A stretch of DNA of 25,000 nucleotides from Chrysomallon squamiferum. Its lineage: Eukaryota; Mollusca; Gastropoda; Neomphalida; Peltospiridae. Where the stretch lies: contig CM022677.1 in the NCBI GenBank assembly GCA_012295275.1, forward strand, positions 20,304,041 to 20,329,040, given 5' to 3'. A program made the position numbers and the translations under genes. How positions within the stretch are numbered: position 1 is the first letter of the stretch; every line of letters starts with the position of its first letter. This document shows positions 1 through 10,803 of this stretch, one piece after another. Under the pieces are notes generated by a model. It worked only from the letters and a program-made list of their open reading frames with translations, searched no databases and was not told the DNA's origin.

Positions 1-179
1 AAAGATAACACGTGTATAACACGTATATTAAATAACAAATATATTACACAAATAACTAACACATATGTAACAAATATATAAGGTATACATAAAACGTGTA
101 TAACCATTCATGTTATAACATATATAACACCAGTACAACACCTATTTAACAAAAAATATAATACCTATATGATAATGTT

Positions 180-242
<63 letters not shown>

Positions 243-674
243 AAATATATGTATGACATATATATATATATATATAACACTTATATAATAAAAACGTGTA
301 ATTATAATAACTTCATGCAAAACTTGCAACAGATGATGATGAAGGTAAACAAATAAAATAAAACATATATAGAAAGGAAACAAACATAACAAACAAAGAA
401 AAACAATAAAAAATTGAAAATTCAGAAAGAAAAAAAAAGAGAACGATTTATAAATATGCCTGTCTCTTAATAAATAAATATAATAAGTAAATAAAAAAAA
501 AAAAAAAAATAAAAATAAAAATAAAAATAAAAAAAATTAAAAATTAAAAATAAAAAAAAAAATCTCTAAATAAATAAACAAACAAATAAATAAATAAACG
601 GATAAATAAAATAACTGACCGTACAGTACATACCCCAGTTTCTTACCGTAAAGCTTATACAGTCAGACACTTAC
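1..674. repeat. AT-rich simple-sequence DNA, probable intron of the minus-strand gene
   Basis: I see no exon here on either strand. It holds an (AC)n run at about 181-232 followed by (TA)n, A-rich (AAAT)n and (AAAAT)n tracts at about 480-600, and otherwise low-complexity sequence. Position 670-674 is the 5' splice site (CTTAC on the plus strand) of the EGF exon at 675-767, so on the minus strand this DNA reads as the start of the next intron. Further exons of that gene would lie beyond the left edge. Confidence 0.6.
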
Positions 675-767
675 CACAGTGTGCGTTTGTCCAGAAGAGT
701 AAGCAGCTGCATTTCTCACAGTAGATGTCTGGCGAGCCTCCGTGTTCACAACGCAGGCTACATTTTT
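675..767 (-). CDS. EGF-like domain exon of the minus-strand LRR-EGF gene
   Basis: A 93-nt exon flanked by a good acceptor (minus strand, tttcttacag before 767) and a consensus donor (GTAAGT after 675). Read in phase 1 with the preceding G it gives Glu-Lys-Cys, then six cysteines spaced C-x3-C-x9-C-x2-C-x-C-x8-C-Gly, with a His-Gly-Gly after the second Cys and a Trp between the fifth and sixth. This is a compact EGF-like domain, probably extracellular. It follows the LRR exon 1789-3246 after an intron of about 1 kb and matches the cassettes of the plus-strand gene in phase and spacing. The longer open frame over the same bases is in a different frame and is not the product. Strong as an EGF exon; whether more follow is unknown. 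Confidence 0.85.
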
Positions 768-865
768 CTGTAAGAAATCACAAATTTGTATGAAGCAGAC
801 CGAAGCTTTCAGAAACATGCAAAACAAAAACGCGAAGAAAATGTACAAGAAAAAAATAATAACAA

Positions 866-902
<37 letters not shown>

Positions 903-973
903 AAACGTCCGTACGAATAAAGGAAGGAAAGAAAGAAAGAAGGAAGGAACGGACAAATAAATAAATAAATATA

Positions 974-1012
<39 letters not shown>

Positions 1013-1592
1013 AAGCCTATTTAATGAATTAAAATCCGTAAAAAAAAATCCGAGAAATGTGTCGATTTGTCTAACAGTAGACATAACCGAGTGACGACTA
1101 TTTAAAAAGTAAATAAAAAAATAAAAAAATAAAAAAATAAAAGAGAAATGACAAAAAAAAAAAAAAAAAAAAAAAAAAAAACACGCGGCTTATTTTAGAG
1201 TTCGCCGGATCATGTTTAACACGTAATGTTTATTAATGACGTCACTACAGTCGGAGGCAGATTCTCTACAGCGAACTAGGAATATAGTGTTTAGTGTTTT
1301 CCAGAAACGTCGACGCAAGAAATGGTGTAGACAAAACGTCTGTCTACTTTATCCTGTCAGCAGGTTTTATCGTTCTTTTTCTGCTAATTTATAATCGCCG
1401 TCAATGTCGACTGCCTTAACTGGTGACGTTTACCAAACACACTAACGAAATCTTTGTGCATGTTTGATATAGGCATGGTTGCTAATGACGACATAAGAAC
1501 GGCTGGCGGGAATAATGCTATGATGTAACTAGGAAATGCGTGACTTTAAGAATTTGCTGTGTGCGTGTATGTGTGTCTGTGTGTGTGTGTGT

Positions 1593-1672
<80 letters not shown>

Positions 1673-1788
1673 ATGTATTTATGTATATAGGTATGTATGT
1701 ATGTATAAGCATATGTAGCTTTGTTTATATATATGTGTGTGTATGTGAGTGTGTGTATGTGTGTGTGTGTCTGTGTTTAATATCTCAC
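768..1788 (-). other. Intron between LRR exon and EGF exon of the minus-strand gene
   Basis: The intron has a GTGAGA donor at 1788 and a CAG acceptor at 768-770. It contains poly(A) at about 868-900, (AAAT)n at about 956-1014, poly(A) at about 1159-1181, a perfect TGACGTCA palindrome at 1237-1244, and a (TG)n/(CT)n block at 1570-1666 followed by TG-rich DNA to about 1776. The stretch 1180-1560 is the most complex part and I recognise no exon in it. Confidence 0.6.
1570..1666. repeat. (TG)n followed by (CT)n microsatellite
   Basis: An interrupted TG tract runs into about 35 uninterrupted CT units up to 1666. Pure dinucleotide arrays like this are open in several frames (Cys/Val or Ser/Leu on one strand, Arg/Glu on the other), which explains the spurious reading frames here. 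Confidence 0.95.
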
Positions 1789-3246
1789 CTTCACAATTTA
1801 GCTCCTTCTTGATGGCAGCGGCGGAACTTCGTTCCAAAGGATACGTATTCTTCTCCGTCTTGCAGTCGCCGTAGAGGGTCAGCGAGTCCAGGTGGGTGAG
1901 GATGTAGTGCACGCGGCACGTGCAGCGCACGTTCGTTCCCGCCAGCAGGATTCGCTTGAACTTGAGCTCGTTGTACTGCAGCACGAAACTCAGGCTGAGC
2001 AGCTTCGTGTCCTCCAGCACCAGCGTCAGCTGGGAGCCGACGAAGTTGAAGGCCATCGAAGCCACCGACTGGATCGGGTTGCCCCGAGGTCGTAGTACGT
2101 GGCGGACGAGCCCTGGAAGGAGACGAGTCGCTTGATCTTGTTTCGCCTCAGGTTGATCCGCTGCAGCGAGCCGAACCGCTTGATCAGGGTGATGGGCACC
2201 TTGGTTAGGTTCCTGTCGTCGATCGTCACCTTCCTCAGGCAGCCCTTGTGCTTGTCCAGTATCGTGTCCGTGATCGGGAACAGCGTGCCGCTGATGTCGA
2301 TCTGGTCGAGGCAGTAGCTGCCGTCGAGCGAGTTCTCGCTGAACGCCGTCAGCGGGTTGTAGGAGAGGTCGAGCCGGCTGAGGTCGATGAGGCCCCGCAG
2401 GCTCTCAGTCGGGGCGTCGTCGAGGCCGCACTTGCCGAGGCTGAGGCGGCTGAGGGTGTACTCGAGGCCTCCGAAGGCTCGCCTGCCGATCGAGACGCCG
2501 GCGTTGCCGGTGAGGTTGACGACGGCGAGTCGCTCGAAGCCCGAGAAGAAGCCCTGCCTGACGGAGGCCACGCGATTGAACGCCAGGTTCAGCCTCTGGA
2601 GCTGAGTCAGCTGCCTCACTGAACTGGGGATGGAGTCGAGGTAGTTGCTGGAGAGGTCGAGCCGCTTCAGCCCGAGAACCTCCCTGAAGAAGTCGTCGCG
2701 TATGAACTTGATGGAGCAGTCGCTGAAGGTGACCTCTTCGAGTGACGTCACCATTCGGCCGGCGAACGGTTTGCCTATCAGATCGTCCCCCATCAGCGTG
2801 TTTCCGTCCAGCCACAGCGTGAGGAGGGAGCGCAGGCCGTCGAGGTATTCGTAGGGCACGCTGTTGAGGACCCTGCCCGTGCGCTGAAGGTTGAGGTGCT
2901 TCAGGGAGCTGCCCAGGTTGACGAAGCAGTCCTTTTGAAGATTGAGTCTTGGGTTGTCCACCAGGTTCATCACGATGACGTTCAGGCCAAAGGGGAACGT
3001 GGACGACATTATTAGTAAGATGTCGTTGTGGCTGAAGTCGAGGCGAAGGTTTATGGAGGTGCCCGAGAGCGCGCGCAGTTTCGGCACGGATCTCAGTCCC
3101 AGTCCAGAACAGTCGATGTCGTAAATGCTGCCCAGACTCGGCAGGGATCCGTGCTGGCAGTAGCAGCCGTCCGGACAATGCAGGGCCTCGTTCAGAGAGA
3201 GCAGAATGTGGAAGACAAGCAGCAGTAAGGGTATCGCCGTATCCAT
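1789..3246 (-). CDS. Large LRR exon of a secreted or surface LRR-EGF protein, with a 1-nt frameshift
   Basis: The start Met at 3246 is followed by a hydrophobic signal peptide (about residues 1-21, ending NEA). An LRRNT cap follows with Cys at 24, 28, 30 and 46, then about 12 leucine-rich repeats (motifs such as LKRLDLSSNYL and LQRLNLAFNRV) to about residue 388. The frame breaks in the run CCCC at 2082-2085 (GGGG in sense) and is lost after Tyr-Tyr-Asp-Leu-Gly. One base over, the LRR resumes with NPIQSVASMAFNF and runs through an LRRCT cap (CxC-x17-C-x22-C) to Asn-Cys-Glu and a GTGAGA donor at 1788. Restoring one base makes the exon end in phase 1, like every other exon here, so a single lost G (error or real) is the simplest reading. 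About 486 codons in total. GC-rich, unlike its paralogue at 9858. The product is probably an extracellular recognition or adhesion protein; the exact function is unknown. Confidence 0.85.
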
Positions 3247-3292
3247 GGTTTATTTAAAAGTCTTCAAACGAACGGGATCCAGTATGAGTGAC
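3247..3292 (-). other. 5'-UTR piece upstream of the minus-strand start, beginning at a splice acceptor
   Basis: On the minus strand a long T tract ends in CTAG at 3293-3296. This is a typical polypyrimidine tract and acceptor, 46 nt before the ATG. The 9858 gene has the same arrangement, which supports an intron in the 5' UTR of both. No transcript evidence is available from the sequence. Confidence 0.5.
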
Positions 3293-3353
3293 CTAGAAAA
3301 AAAAAACCCAAAACACCAAACAAACAACGAATAGTTGGAATCATCTTAATAAG

Positions 3354-3391
<38 letters not shown>

Positions 3392-4353
3392 ATAAAGAAA
3401 GAAAGAAAGAACGAATATAATTTTCATTAATAACAAGAAAATAATGAATACGTTAAAGAACAAGTGAATGACGTATATGTAATCAATACAAACACGCACA
3501 AACATCAGCACACAAGACAAACGCACACGTACATACGTCTGTAATAACAGATCTTTCAAATTTTTAAATCAACACACTTATTTAATTAGCTAGTCACAAT
3601 TTTTAAGTCTGTAAACATTTTTTAAGCCTGTAAACATTTTTAAAAGCCTGTAAACATTTTGTAGTAATTTCACCGACAAACTAAATTAATTACTTTGATG
3701 TGTAAATTAAAGATGAATAATTTTGTGCCTTGGTGTTTTTCTCCGTATGGTTAGATGTTGTCTGTGTGTGTGTCTGTGTGTGTGTGTGTTTGTGTGTGTG
3801 ATTTTCGTGAGTGTGTGTGTTTGTTCATGTATATACGCCTGCATGTCATATATATGTCATATATATGTTCATGTTATTTTGTTTGTGTATGTGCGTCTTT
3901 TTCTCTGTGTGTTATTTATTTTCTTTGTATATTTTGATCTTCATGCAGTTTTGTGTATATCTGTGTTTATATTTGTATGTGGGTATGTAGACAGTATCAT
4001 TTCTCACAGAGTAGCTACTGACACGTTTCAACTGTTATATTATTACAGAAACTGCATTCATTGCGTCTGAAACATTTAACAATTTAATCTGGTTTAATTA
4101 TTCATGGAAGTCAAAAGTATGTTTAGCTGATTCTGAATATAAAGCGTATATAAGCTCGATTGTTTTATTTGTAACATAAACATCTCTGTTACTAAGTGTT
4201 TTTTACTTTATTTACTTACAAGTAATATACAATATTTCTTCATTTTCTCTTTAGAACTGTACTTGTAATAGAAATATACTCTTTCTGCAAGAATTAGTTA
4301 TATCCAGTGAATAATTTTTCAGTGGAATAATCTCGATTGTTTTAGTTACTTAC
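3293..4353 (-). other. Probable 5'-UTR intron of the minus-strand gene
   Basis: Bounded by the acceptor at 3293-3294 and a perfect GTAAGT donor at 4353-4348 (minus strand). It contains poly(A) at about 3352-3389, three copies of a roughly 21-bp unit (AAGYCTGTAAACATTTT) at about 3603-3660, and interrupted (TG)n at about 3759-3800. No coding exon is seen. The donor choice is an inference from its consensus match. Confidence 0.35.
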
Positions 4354-4550
4354 CGGTATATTTGGCGTGACATGTAACTGACGTCATTTTGTCTGACGTC
4401 ACCTTTTCACTTTCTCTTCCCGATACTAATATACGAAGTTGTTTGTTCTGTGTATTTATAGCATCAGTTTGTTAAATTGCCATAAATCAGTTCTACGCAT
4501 GCGCATCGCACCATTACAAATTCACTATACCTTTTCCGGTTTCGGAGTTG
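4354..4550 (-). promoter_or_regulatory. Candidate promoter and first non-coding exon of the minus-strand gene
   Basis: The stretch has two perfect TGACGTCA (CRE/ATF-type) palindromes at 4379-4386 and 4394-4401. It also has a minus-strand TATAAATA at 4460-4453, an NRF1-like ACGCATGCGCA around 4494-4504, and an ETS-like CCGGAA (minus strand) near 4536-4541. A consensus donor at 4353 would close a short leader exon starting about 25-30 nt past the TATA box. All of this is motif reading; the start site is not proven. Confidence 0.35.
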
Positions 4551-4855
4551 TTACAAATAAATAAGTCGAGTCTATGGATTTAATAATATTTTTATTTTAT
4601 ATATCAACCGATCGAAATACGCAAAGTTTTTCCAAAATAAATTAATTCACAAAGTCAGATACTGAAGTAAAAAACCAGCCTTTTTACCCTCGCATTAACG
4701 TAAATTCCATTTTAGTCCGATAATTTTAAAGTTAATTTATAAATTAATTATTATTTATGAAAATTTAAAATTCTTAGATAACTGCAACAGCAGCGGTAAC
4801 AACAACAAGAAGAACAAAATACCACTGCCACCACACACACAACAACAACCATAAT

Positions 4856-4948
<93 letters not shown>

Positions 4949-5540
4949 AATTGTAATAACAGCAATGATGATAATAAAAAATATATATATATAAAAAATT
5001 AAAATGAAGAAAAAAATAAAATAGGGTTATCTCCGTTTCATTCATTACTTCTATCGATTTTAAGTCAAATTAATTAAATGAACATCGGCAATCTGCTTCG
5101 TGTGTTTATTCTGATCTCTGTGACAACTATGTGTGGATTGTTGAGATGCAAGCGTCAAAAGCTGTGCACATATACATTGTTCAAAACGAGAAATATATCT
5201 AATAAAATCTTATGTAGTGAGCTTCGGAATCGGAAAAAAACTAAAAAAGAAATTAAATAAAACAAATATAAATAAATAGTGGGAAACACAATTAACAAAA
5301 AAATAAATAATAATAATAATAATAATAATAAAAGAAAGGAAAGAATTTTTTTTAAAATAAAACAAATAAACAAACAAACAAACACTTAAATAAATAAACA
5401 AGCTAGTAAAATAAACAAACAAATAAACAAAGAAAAAACAGATAAATAAATAAATAAATGAACAAACAAACAGATAAATAAATAAATAATATATAAATAC
5501 ACAAACTAGTAAAATAAACAAACAAAAAATATAATAATAT
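4551..5540. repeat. Intergenic AT-rich DNA with AAC/AAT microsatellite and A-rich repeats
   Basis: No gene is seen. A compound (AAC)n(AAT)n array lies at about 4847-4945, and interspersed AAAT/AAAC-type repeats with an (AAT)n run lie at about 5235-5540. A short open frame at 5078-5260 has no recognisable domain and probably arises by chance. Confidence 0.7.
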
Positions 5541-5552
5541 TGTTTTCTTTAT

Positions 5553-5573
5553 GGTCTAAGGGGAGTAACTCTA
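5553..5573 (+). repeat. Isolated left arm of the foldback repeat
   Basis: GGTCTAAGGGGAGTAACTCT closely matches the left arms of the array at 6243-8300 and is the reverse complement of its right arms. It is preceded by TTTAT, as the right arms are followed by ATAAA. No partner arm lies within 300 bp, so this is a solo or truncated copy. Confidence 0.7.
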
Positions 5574-5952
5574 AATTAAAGATTATTATTTTTGTTCGCG
5601 GTATAAGAATATCGTTAGAAAATCGGAAAATATATTTTGTATCTTGCGTGAAAAACGTCCATTTTTGTAAAACTAACTAGAATGGTACAATATATTTTCA
5701 TACTGACTTCACAAATATAATATATGAATTCAAATTAATCGCACAAACTTAATTTTGATAAAATACCTGTAACTATTTTCTTAGATATAATTTTCATTTC
5801 GCACTTCCTAATTTGTAAACCTTATGAAACACACTATAACAAAATTAATAAAAACAAAAAATAACAACCATAAATTTGAATGGTAGTAATTCATTTTTAT
5901 TTTTTATTTTGGCTTGCACTAAAAGTGCGACCGTATAATGTAATTCGCTTAT

Positions 5953-5973
5953 GGTCTAAGGGGAATAACTCCA
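5953..5973 (+). repeat. Second isolated left arm of the foldback repeat
   Basis: GGTCTAAGGGGAATAACTCC is the exact reverse complement of the right-arm core at 6556-6576 and 6903-6923. It is 400 bp from the copy at 5553. Sequence between and around the two is unique-looking AT-rich DNA without a gene. Confidence 0.75.
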
Positions 5974-6186
5974 GTTTTGCAACAAATAGTGCAAACATCG
6001 AAAGACTGCCAGTTCATGTGTCAATTCCATTGCAAATATCAACACTTAAGCATTTAGCCAGGTATTCCTCCATCTGAAGTTCTCAATGGACATGTATTAT
6101 TTTTTCTCCAGGTTCAAATCAGTGAATTCTCTGATTTGTAATACTTCCAGACCAAATATGAACAAAAGAACAAATAAATAAATAGA

Positions 6187-6225
<39 letters not shown>

Positions 6226-6242
6226 ATGTGATTAAAAAAAAT

Positions 6243-6637
6243 ACTGTTAGTTTTTAATAGTTATACGATCATATTCAAGAAATCTACATTAAATTCTGAT
6301 TAAATAAATAAAGGTATATTTCTTACGGTCTAAGGGAAACAACTCCATTTATTGCTACGGCATAATACTAAAACTTGCAATAATTTTTTATGTTTTATCT
6401 TTTGTTTTGATATTAATGCAAATTTACTTTAATTCAATGTAAATGAAATTCGTAACGATATTTGACGACTTTATTCATATTTATTGAAAATAATAATAAT
6501 AATAAAAAAATAATAAAATAAATAAAATGTGGTGTGAAGAAATCGGTATGTTAAATGGAGTTATTCCCCTTAGACCATAAAGAAAAAGGTGGCTTTAAAA
6601 TAATTATATTTTAAAATTAATTTTGTTGTTCTTGTTA

Positions 6638-6683
<46 letters not shown>

Positions 6684-6957
6684 TTTATTATTTAAAGAGA
6701 AAAGAAAATATTATTTATTACAAAAATGTATGTGTGTGCGTGAGTACATCTTAATACAACTGTATCTGACGTCTTTATTTATATTTATTGAAAATAAGAA
6801 ATAAAACAAATAAAACAAATAAATAAGCCAAAAATAATAAAATAAAAATAATAAAAATAAAAAATACAAAAACAATATTGAGTTAAGAAATCAGTTTGTT
6901 AAATGGAGTTATTCCCCTTAGACCATAAAGAAAGACGTGGGTTTTACATTTTTCTTA

Positions 6958-6996
<39 letters not shown>

Positions 6997-7130
6997 TAAA
7001 GAGAAAAGAAAATATTATTTATTTCAAAAATGTGTTTGTGATGTGTGTGTGTGCGTGTGTGTCTGTCCGAGGTGTGTGTATGCGTGAGTAGACCTGAGTA
7101 CAACTACATTTGACTTTAATTATTTTTATT

Positions 7131-7176
<46 letters not shown>

Positions 7177-7190
7177 TACAACACCCTTAC

Positions 7191-7231
<41 letters not shown>

Positions 7232-7837
7232 GGTATGTTAAATGGAGTTATTCCCCATAGACCATAAAAAAGATATGGGATATACATTTTTCTTTAAAAT
7301 TATTATTATTATTATTATTGAAAGAATAATGTTTGTGTGTAAGTGTGTGTGCGTGAGTACATTTGAAATTAATCAAAATAGCTCCTGTACTCTATTCAGA
7401 AAAATAATTTATAAATAAATGTGAATCAGCAGCAGAGACTTTAAAAAAGTTACTGACTGTTAGTTTTTAATAGTTACATGATTATATTAAAAAAGTCTAC
7501 ACTTTATCCTGCTTAAATAAATAAAGGTATATTTTTTACGGTCTAAGTGAAACAACTCCAGTTATTGCTACCACATAAAAAAACAACAACAAATAGGCAT
7601 ATCTTTATATTTTATTTTTAGTTTAGATATTAATACAAACTATTTAAATGAAATTCGTAACTATATTTGACGACTTTATTTATATTTATTGAAAATAAGA
7701 AAAACAAATTAAAAAAAACCCACCAATATCCTTCCAAAGACAAAACAATGTGGCGTCAAGAAATCAGTATGTTAAATAGAGTTATTCCCCTTAGACCATA
7801 AAGAACGAGGTGGCTTATAAAATTATTATATTTTTGA

Positions 7838-7879
<42 letters not shown>

Positions 7880-8300
7880 GATTCTTAGTTTTTAATATCC
7901 AAGAAATCTATATTTTATCCAGCATAAATAAAGGTATAGTTTATGATCTAAGGGAAACAGCTCCAGTTATTGCTACGACATAAACACAAAATTAGCAATA
8001 TCTTTTATGTTTTAAGTTTAGATATAAATAAGTCAATGTAAATGAAATCGTAACTATATTTGACGACTTCATTCATATTTATTGAAAAAACAAACAAAAA
8101 CCCCCCCAAAAAACAATAAAATAATTCAAATTAATACAGCATCCCCTCCCCATAAAAATATTTAAAAATCAAAAAAAATGTGTATTTAGTGAAGAATAGA
8201 GTTATTCCCCATCTAGACCATTTAAATAATTTTGAGGTGGCTTATAAAATTTCTAAAAAATTATTACTATTATTATTTTTAAAAAAAAAAAATATAAATA
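6243..8300. repeat. Tandem-like array of foldback units with inverted arms
   Basis: Five related units of about 0.3-0.5 kb can be aligned by eye. Full units have a left arm (6327-6347, 7540-7560, 7945-7965; consensus GGTCTAAGGGAAACAACTCC) and, about 210-255 bp later, an inverted right arm (6556-6576, 7777-7797, 8197-8219; consensus GGAGTTATTCCCCTTAGACC). Two units keep only the right half (arms 6903-6923 and 7243-7263). Shared internal blocks include GTTAGTTTTTAATAGTTA, GACGACTTTATTCATATTTA and TATTGAAAATAA. A poly(ATT) or (AAT) run and a TGTGTGCGTGAGTAC block follow several right arms. There is no open reading frame of note, so this is a non-autonomous, MITE- or foldback-like repeat. Confidence 0.75.
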
Positions 8301-9000
8301 AATAAATAAAAAAAAAAGTAATAATAAAAAAAATATAAAAAAATTAAAAAATAATAATAAAAATAATAATAAAAAATAAATTAAAACTGTAAAAAGAATA
8401 TCTGCAACGACAATTAAATAAATAACCTAACAACGACAAAACCCTCCAGCTTTTAATGGCTATATGCTGGTTTCGTACAATTCACGATTTTACAAGGAAA
8501 CAATTGTGGGTCAATAACTCAGAATTATTTACGGTCTATGTTGGCTAATATATTTCTAAAGAAAATATCAGTAATAAATTATTCCTTTTAAATTTAGTTT
8601 TTGGTTTCAAAATATTATTACAAACCTAAATAAACTATAAAAAATATCCGACAAGTTTAATAATATTTATTCAAATTGTTGAGGAGAAAAAAAAAAAAAA
8701 AAAAAATGAAACAAGCATGGCATTAAGGATATAACAAATGTCTTAATTAGAGTTATTTCCGTTAGAAGATTAAGAAATCGGTATGCTTTACAAATAACAA
8801 AAATTGAACCATCGGTTTAAACTTAAAGATATTAAGATGTGCATTAAACAAAAATAAAAATAAAAACAAAAAAAAAACCAAATAAATAAACAAAAAACAT
8901 TAGTTTGTCTTTTGTTAAATACATAAGTATTAAACTGCTTTTTTTTTTTATTCATCACAAAATAAAATTAAATAAATATTTAACGTCCTTTTTCAAACTA
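8301..9000. other. Intergenic AT-rich DNA without a recognisable gene
   Basis: The stretch is low-complexity A/T sequence with one poly(A) run at about 8687-8706. Decayed arm-like traces lie near 8540 (ACGGTCTATG) and 8748 (GAGTTATTTCCGTTAGA). No exon, RNA gene or intact mobile element is seen. Confidence 0.6.
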
Positions 9001-9070
9001 TCTTTCTGTTGACGTCACGAAAGGTCATATGCGCAGAGTGGAAAAGTCACTTCCGTATTTCAGTTATTCC
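9001..9070 (+). promoter_or_regulatory. Candidate promoter region of the plus-strand LRR-EGF gene
   Basis: A perfect TGACGTCA at 9010-9017 is followed by ATGCGCAG (about 9029-9036) and an ETS-like ACTTCCG (about 9049-9055). CRE plus GCGCA plus ETS-like is the same trio seen in 4354-4550, where it would face the divergent gene. I find no convincing TATA box. The distance to the translated exon requires a 5'-UTR intron, for which an acceptor is visible at 9791-9792. Confidence 0.3.
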
Positions 9071-9448
9071 ATGAAATTATGCAATTTTTAAATTTAGCTA
9101 CTACGAGCATTTCCTATTTGAATATAACAAATGACAACATAAATAATAATTAATAATGATGATAAAAATATAGATCGCCTTAAACAGATGATATTTCCAG
9201 GAATCATTCACAAAATGGAGAAGAAATATGTATAATATTCATTTAGGAATGGATACCGTCTTTGCTTGCTATGGTAATTTTATCTTCGTTTTTTTTTCTT
9301 CTTTATTCTTTTAAGATATTTTTATTTTTATTTTTTTAAAATTATTATTCTGTTTAAAATTCTGCAGTTTTGAGAATAATTATTTATTATCATGCCTTCA
9401 ACAAAACAAACAGAGAAATATTTATTTTATTATAATAATAAAGTCAAC

Positions 9449-9485
<37 letters not shown>

Positions 9486-9792
9486 GCGTCAGTAAAACCG
9501 TAAACTATCTGAAAATTAATTAAGTCAATTAAACTAAAAATCTTTAGAGTACTACAGCAATGTTCGACATTATTATTTTATACAAAGATTTCCCCCTGTT
9601 TTCATGAACAAATATGGCGTCGTGTAACATTAAGACGAGAACAAATGTGGATATATATTCACAGTATTACATAAAAATAATTTGAAAAGAAGAGTTGTCT
9701 TTCATTTATGAAAATAATGAAACAAATTTTAAATTTTATCTTTAATTTTAATTTTTTTTTTTTTTTTTTTGTTATACTTATTTTTTAAACAG
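9071..9792 (+). other. Probable 5'-UTR intron or upstream sequence of the plus-strand gene
   Basis: This is AT-rich DNA with (TTA)n at about 9450-9486 and a long T tract at about 9752-9770. It ends TTATTTTTTAAACAG at 9792, a classical acceptor. A matching donor is not clear; TATG|GTAATT near 9270 is one possibility. No coding exon is seen. Confidence 0.4.
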
Positions 9793-9857
9793 GATGACAC
9801 CATAACAACATCAGAAACATTACAATGTGAAAAGTAACTTGTAACTGCACAAATAGT
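9793..9857 (+). other. 5'-UTR piece after the splice acceptor of the plus-strand gene
   Basis: There are 65 nt between the CAG acceptor at 9792 and the ATG at 9858. It has no upstream ATG in a strong context in the reading frame of the gene. It parallels the 46-nt piece before the minus-strand start. Confidence 0.5.
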
Positions 9858-10803
9858 ATGTCCCATAGACAAGCTAGTATGAATGGAGTAGTAATTGTTT
9901 TTATTTTAATTGTATACTTATACTGTCCAAGATATGTCACTGCAAGATGTCCAAAACAGTGCCACTGTACACGTTATGCTGGAACAGTCACTGTTACTTG
10001 TAAAGGTGTTCAGAATATCACCAGAGATTTTTTTAATAGCAGCATTCAAACTGTAAGAACATTGATATTAAATGGGAACAAAGGGATAATTTTTCATTCG
10101 GGGTGTTTTGATACAGTAAAAGAATCATTGATTATACTTCAGTTAAGGAACTGTGATTTGATGACTGTACCTTCAGAAGTGTTTAGTTTGAGCAGGTTAA
10201 AATCATTAGACATTTCTGACAACCCGCTGAAATATCTCAACAAACAGACATTCAGAAGAGGACCCTGTTTGCAGGAGATTGATTTAAGTGGGACGCAGTT
10301 TCCATTAATAGAAGGAATTTTTTATGAACTGAGGTTATGTCTAGAAGTTATCAAACTAAACCGACGGAGATTGTTAGAAATTCCCACAAAGATATTCAGG
10401 GGTTTAAAAACAGTTAAAAAACTTGTAATGAGATATGACAGAATAAAGCATGTACAGCCACATGCTTTTGCTGGATTGCCACTAAAAAATATAGATTTAT
10501 CTCACAACAGGATATCGAGGGTTAAAGCTGGAGCATTCAGTGATCTTGGTTTGGCTGTTTCACTTATAATGGAACATTCCTTGCTGCCACATCTCAGTTT
10601 TATTCTAGGATATGAAGGAGACAAATTTAATCAGATTGATGTGACAGGTTCTCAAAGCATTATTTGTAACTGTGTCATCCAGCGTGTTCTTACTGTTCTG
10701 AATCCAGGGACATTGCTAGGAGGATGTAGATCAGATTCTGGGACAAGTATTAAGTTCAATCAACATGATCCACTCAAGTTTAGAAACATCTTTAAGTGCG
10801 AGG
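9858..10803 (+). CDS. LRR exon of the plus-strand LRR plus multi-EGF gene
   Basis: The protein starts at Met 9858, or at Met 9879, which sits closer to the hydrophobic core. The signal peptide ends about Ala29. An LRRNT cap follows (Cys 31, 35, 37, 48), then about seven LRRs (for example LKSLDISDNPLKYL and LKNIDLSHNRISRV) and an LRRCT cap (Cys 270, 272, 290, 314). The exon closes after Cys-Glu in phase 1 at a GTAAGT donor (10804). The segment CLQEIDLSGTQF...CLEVIKL aligns with CLDQIDISGTLF...CLRKVTI of the minus-strand exon, so the two are paralogues. This one is about 170 residues shorter, roughly seven LRRs fewer, and is AT-rich. The open frame beyond 10803 is intron read-through. The product is extracellular; ligand unknown. 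Confidence 0.88.

Noticed and set aside
663-956. Minus-strand 97-codon frame over the EGF exon at 675-767
   Set aside because: Its frame is not the one that gives the six-Cys pattern, and it is mostly poly-Phe from an A/T run.
1518-1812. Arg/Glu or Ser/Leu repeat proteins at CT arrays (also 14346-14729)
   Set aside because: They are pure dinucleotide microsatellites; all such frames are artefacts.
2026-3178. Other long frames across the LRR exon, both strands (for example minus 2405-3178 and plus 2248-2622)
   Set aside because: These are shadows of a GC-rich coding exon; neither has LRR spacing, a signal peptide or splice sites.
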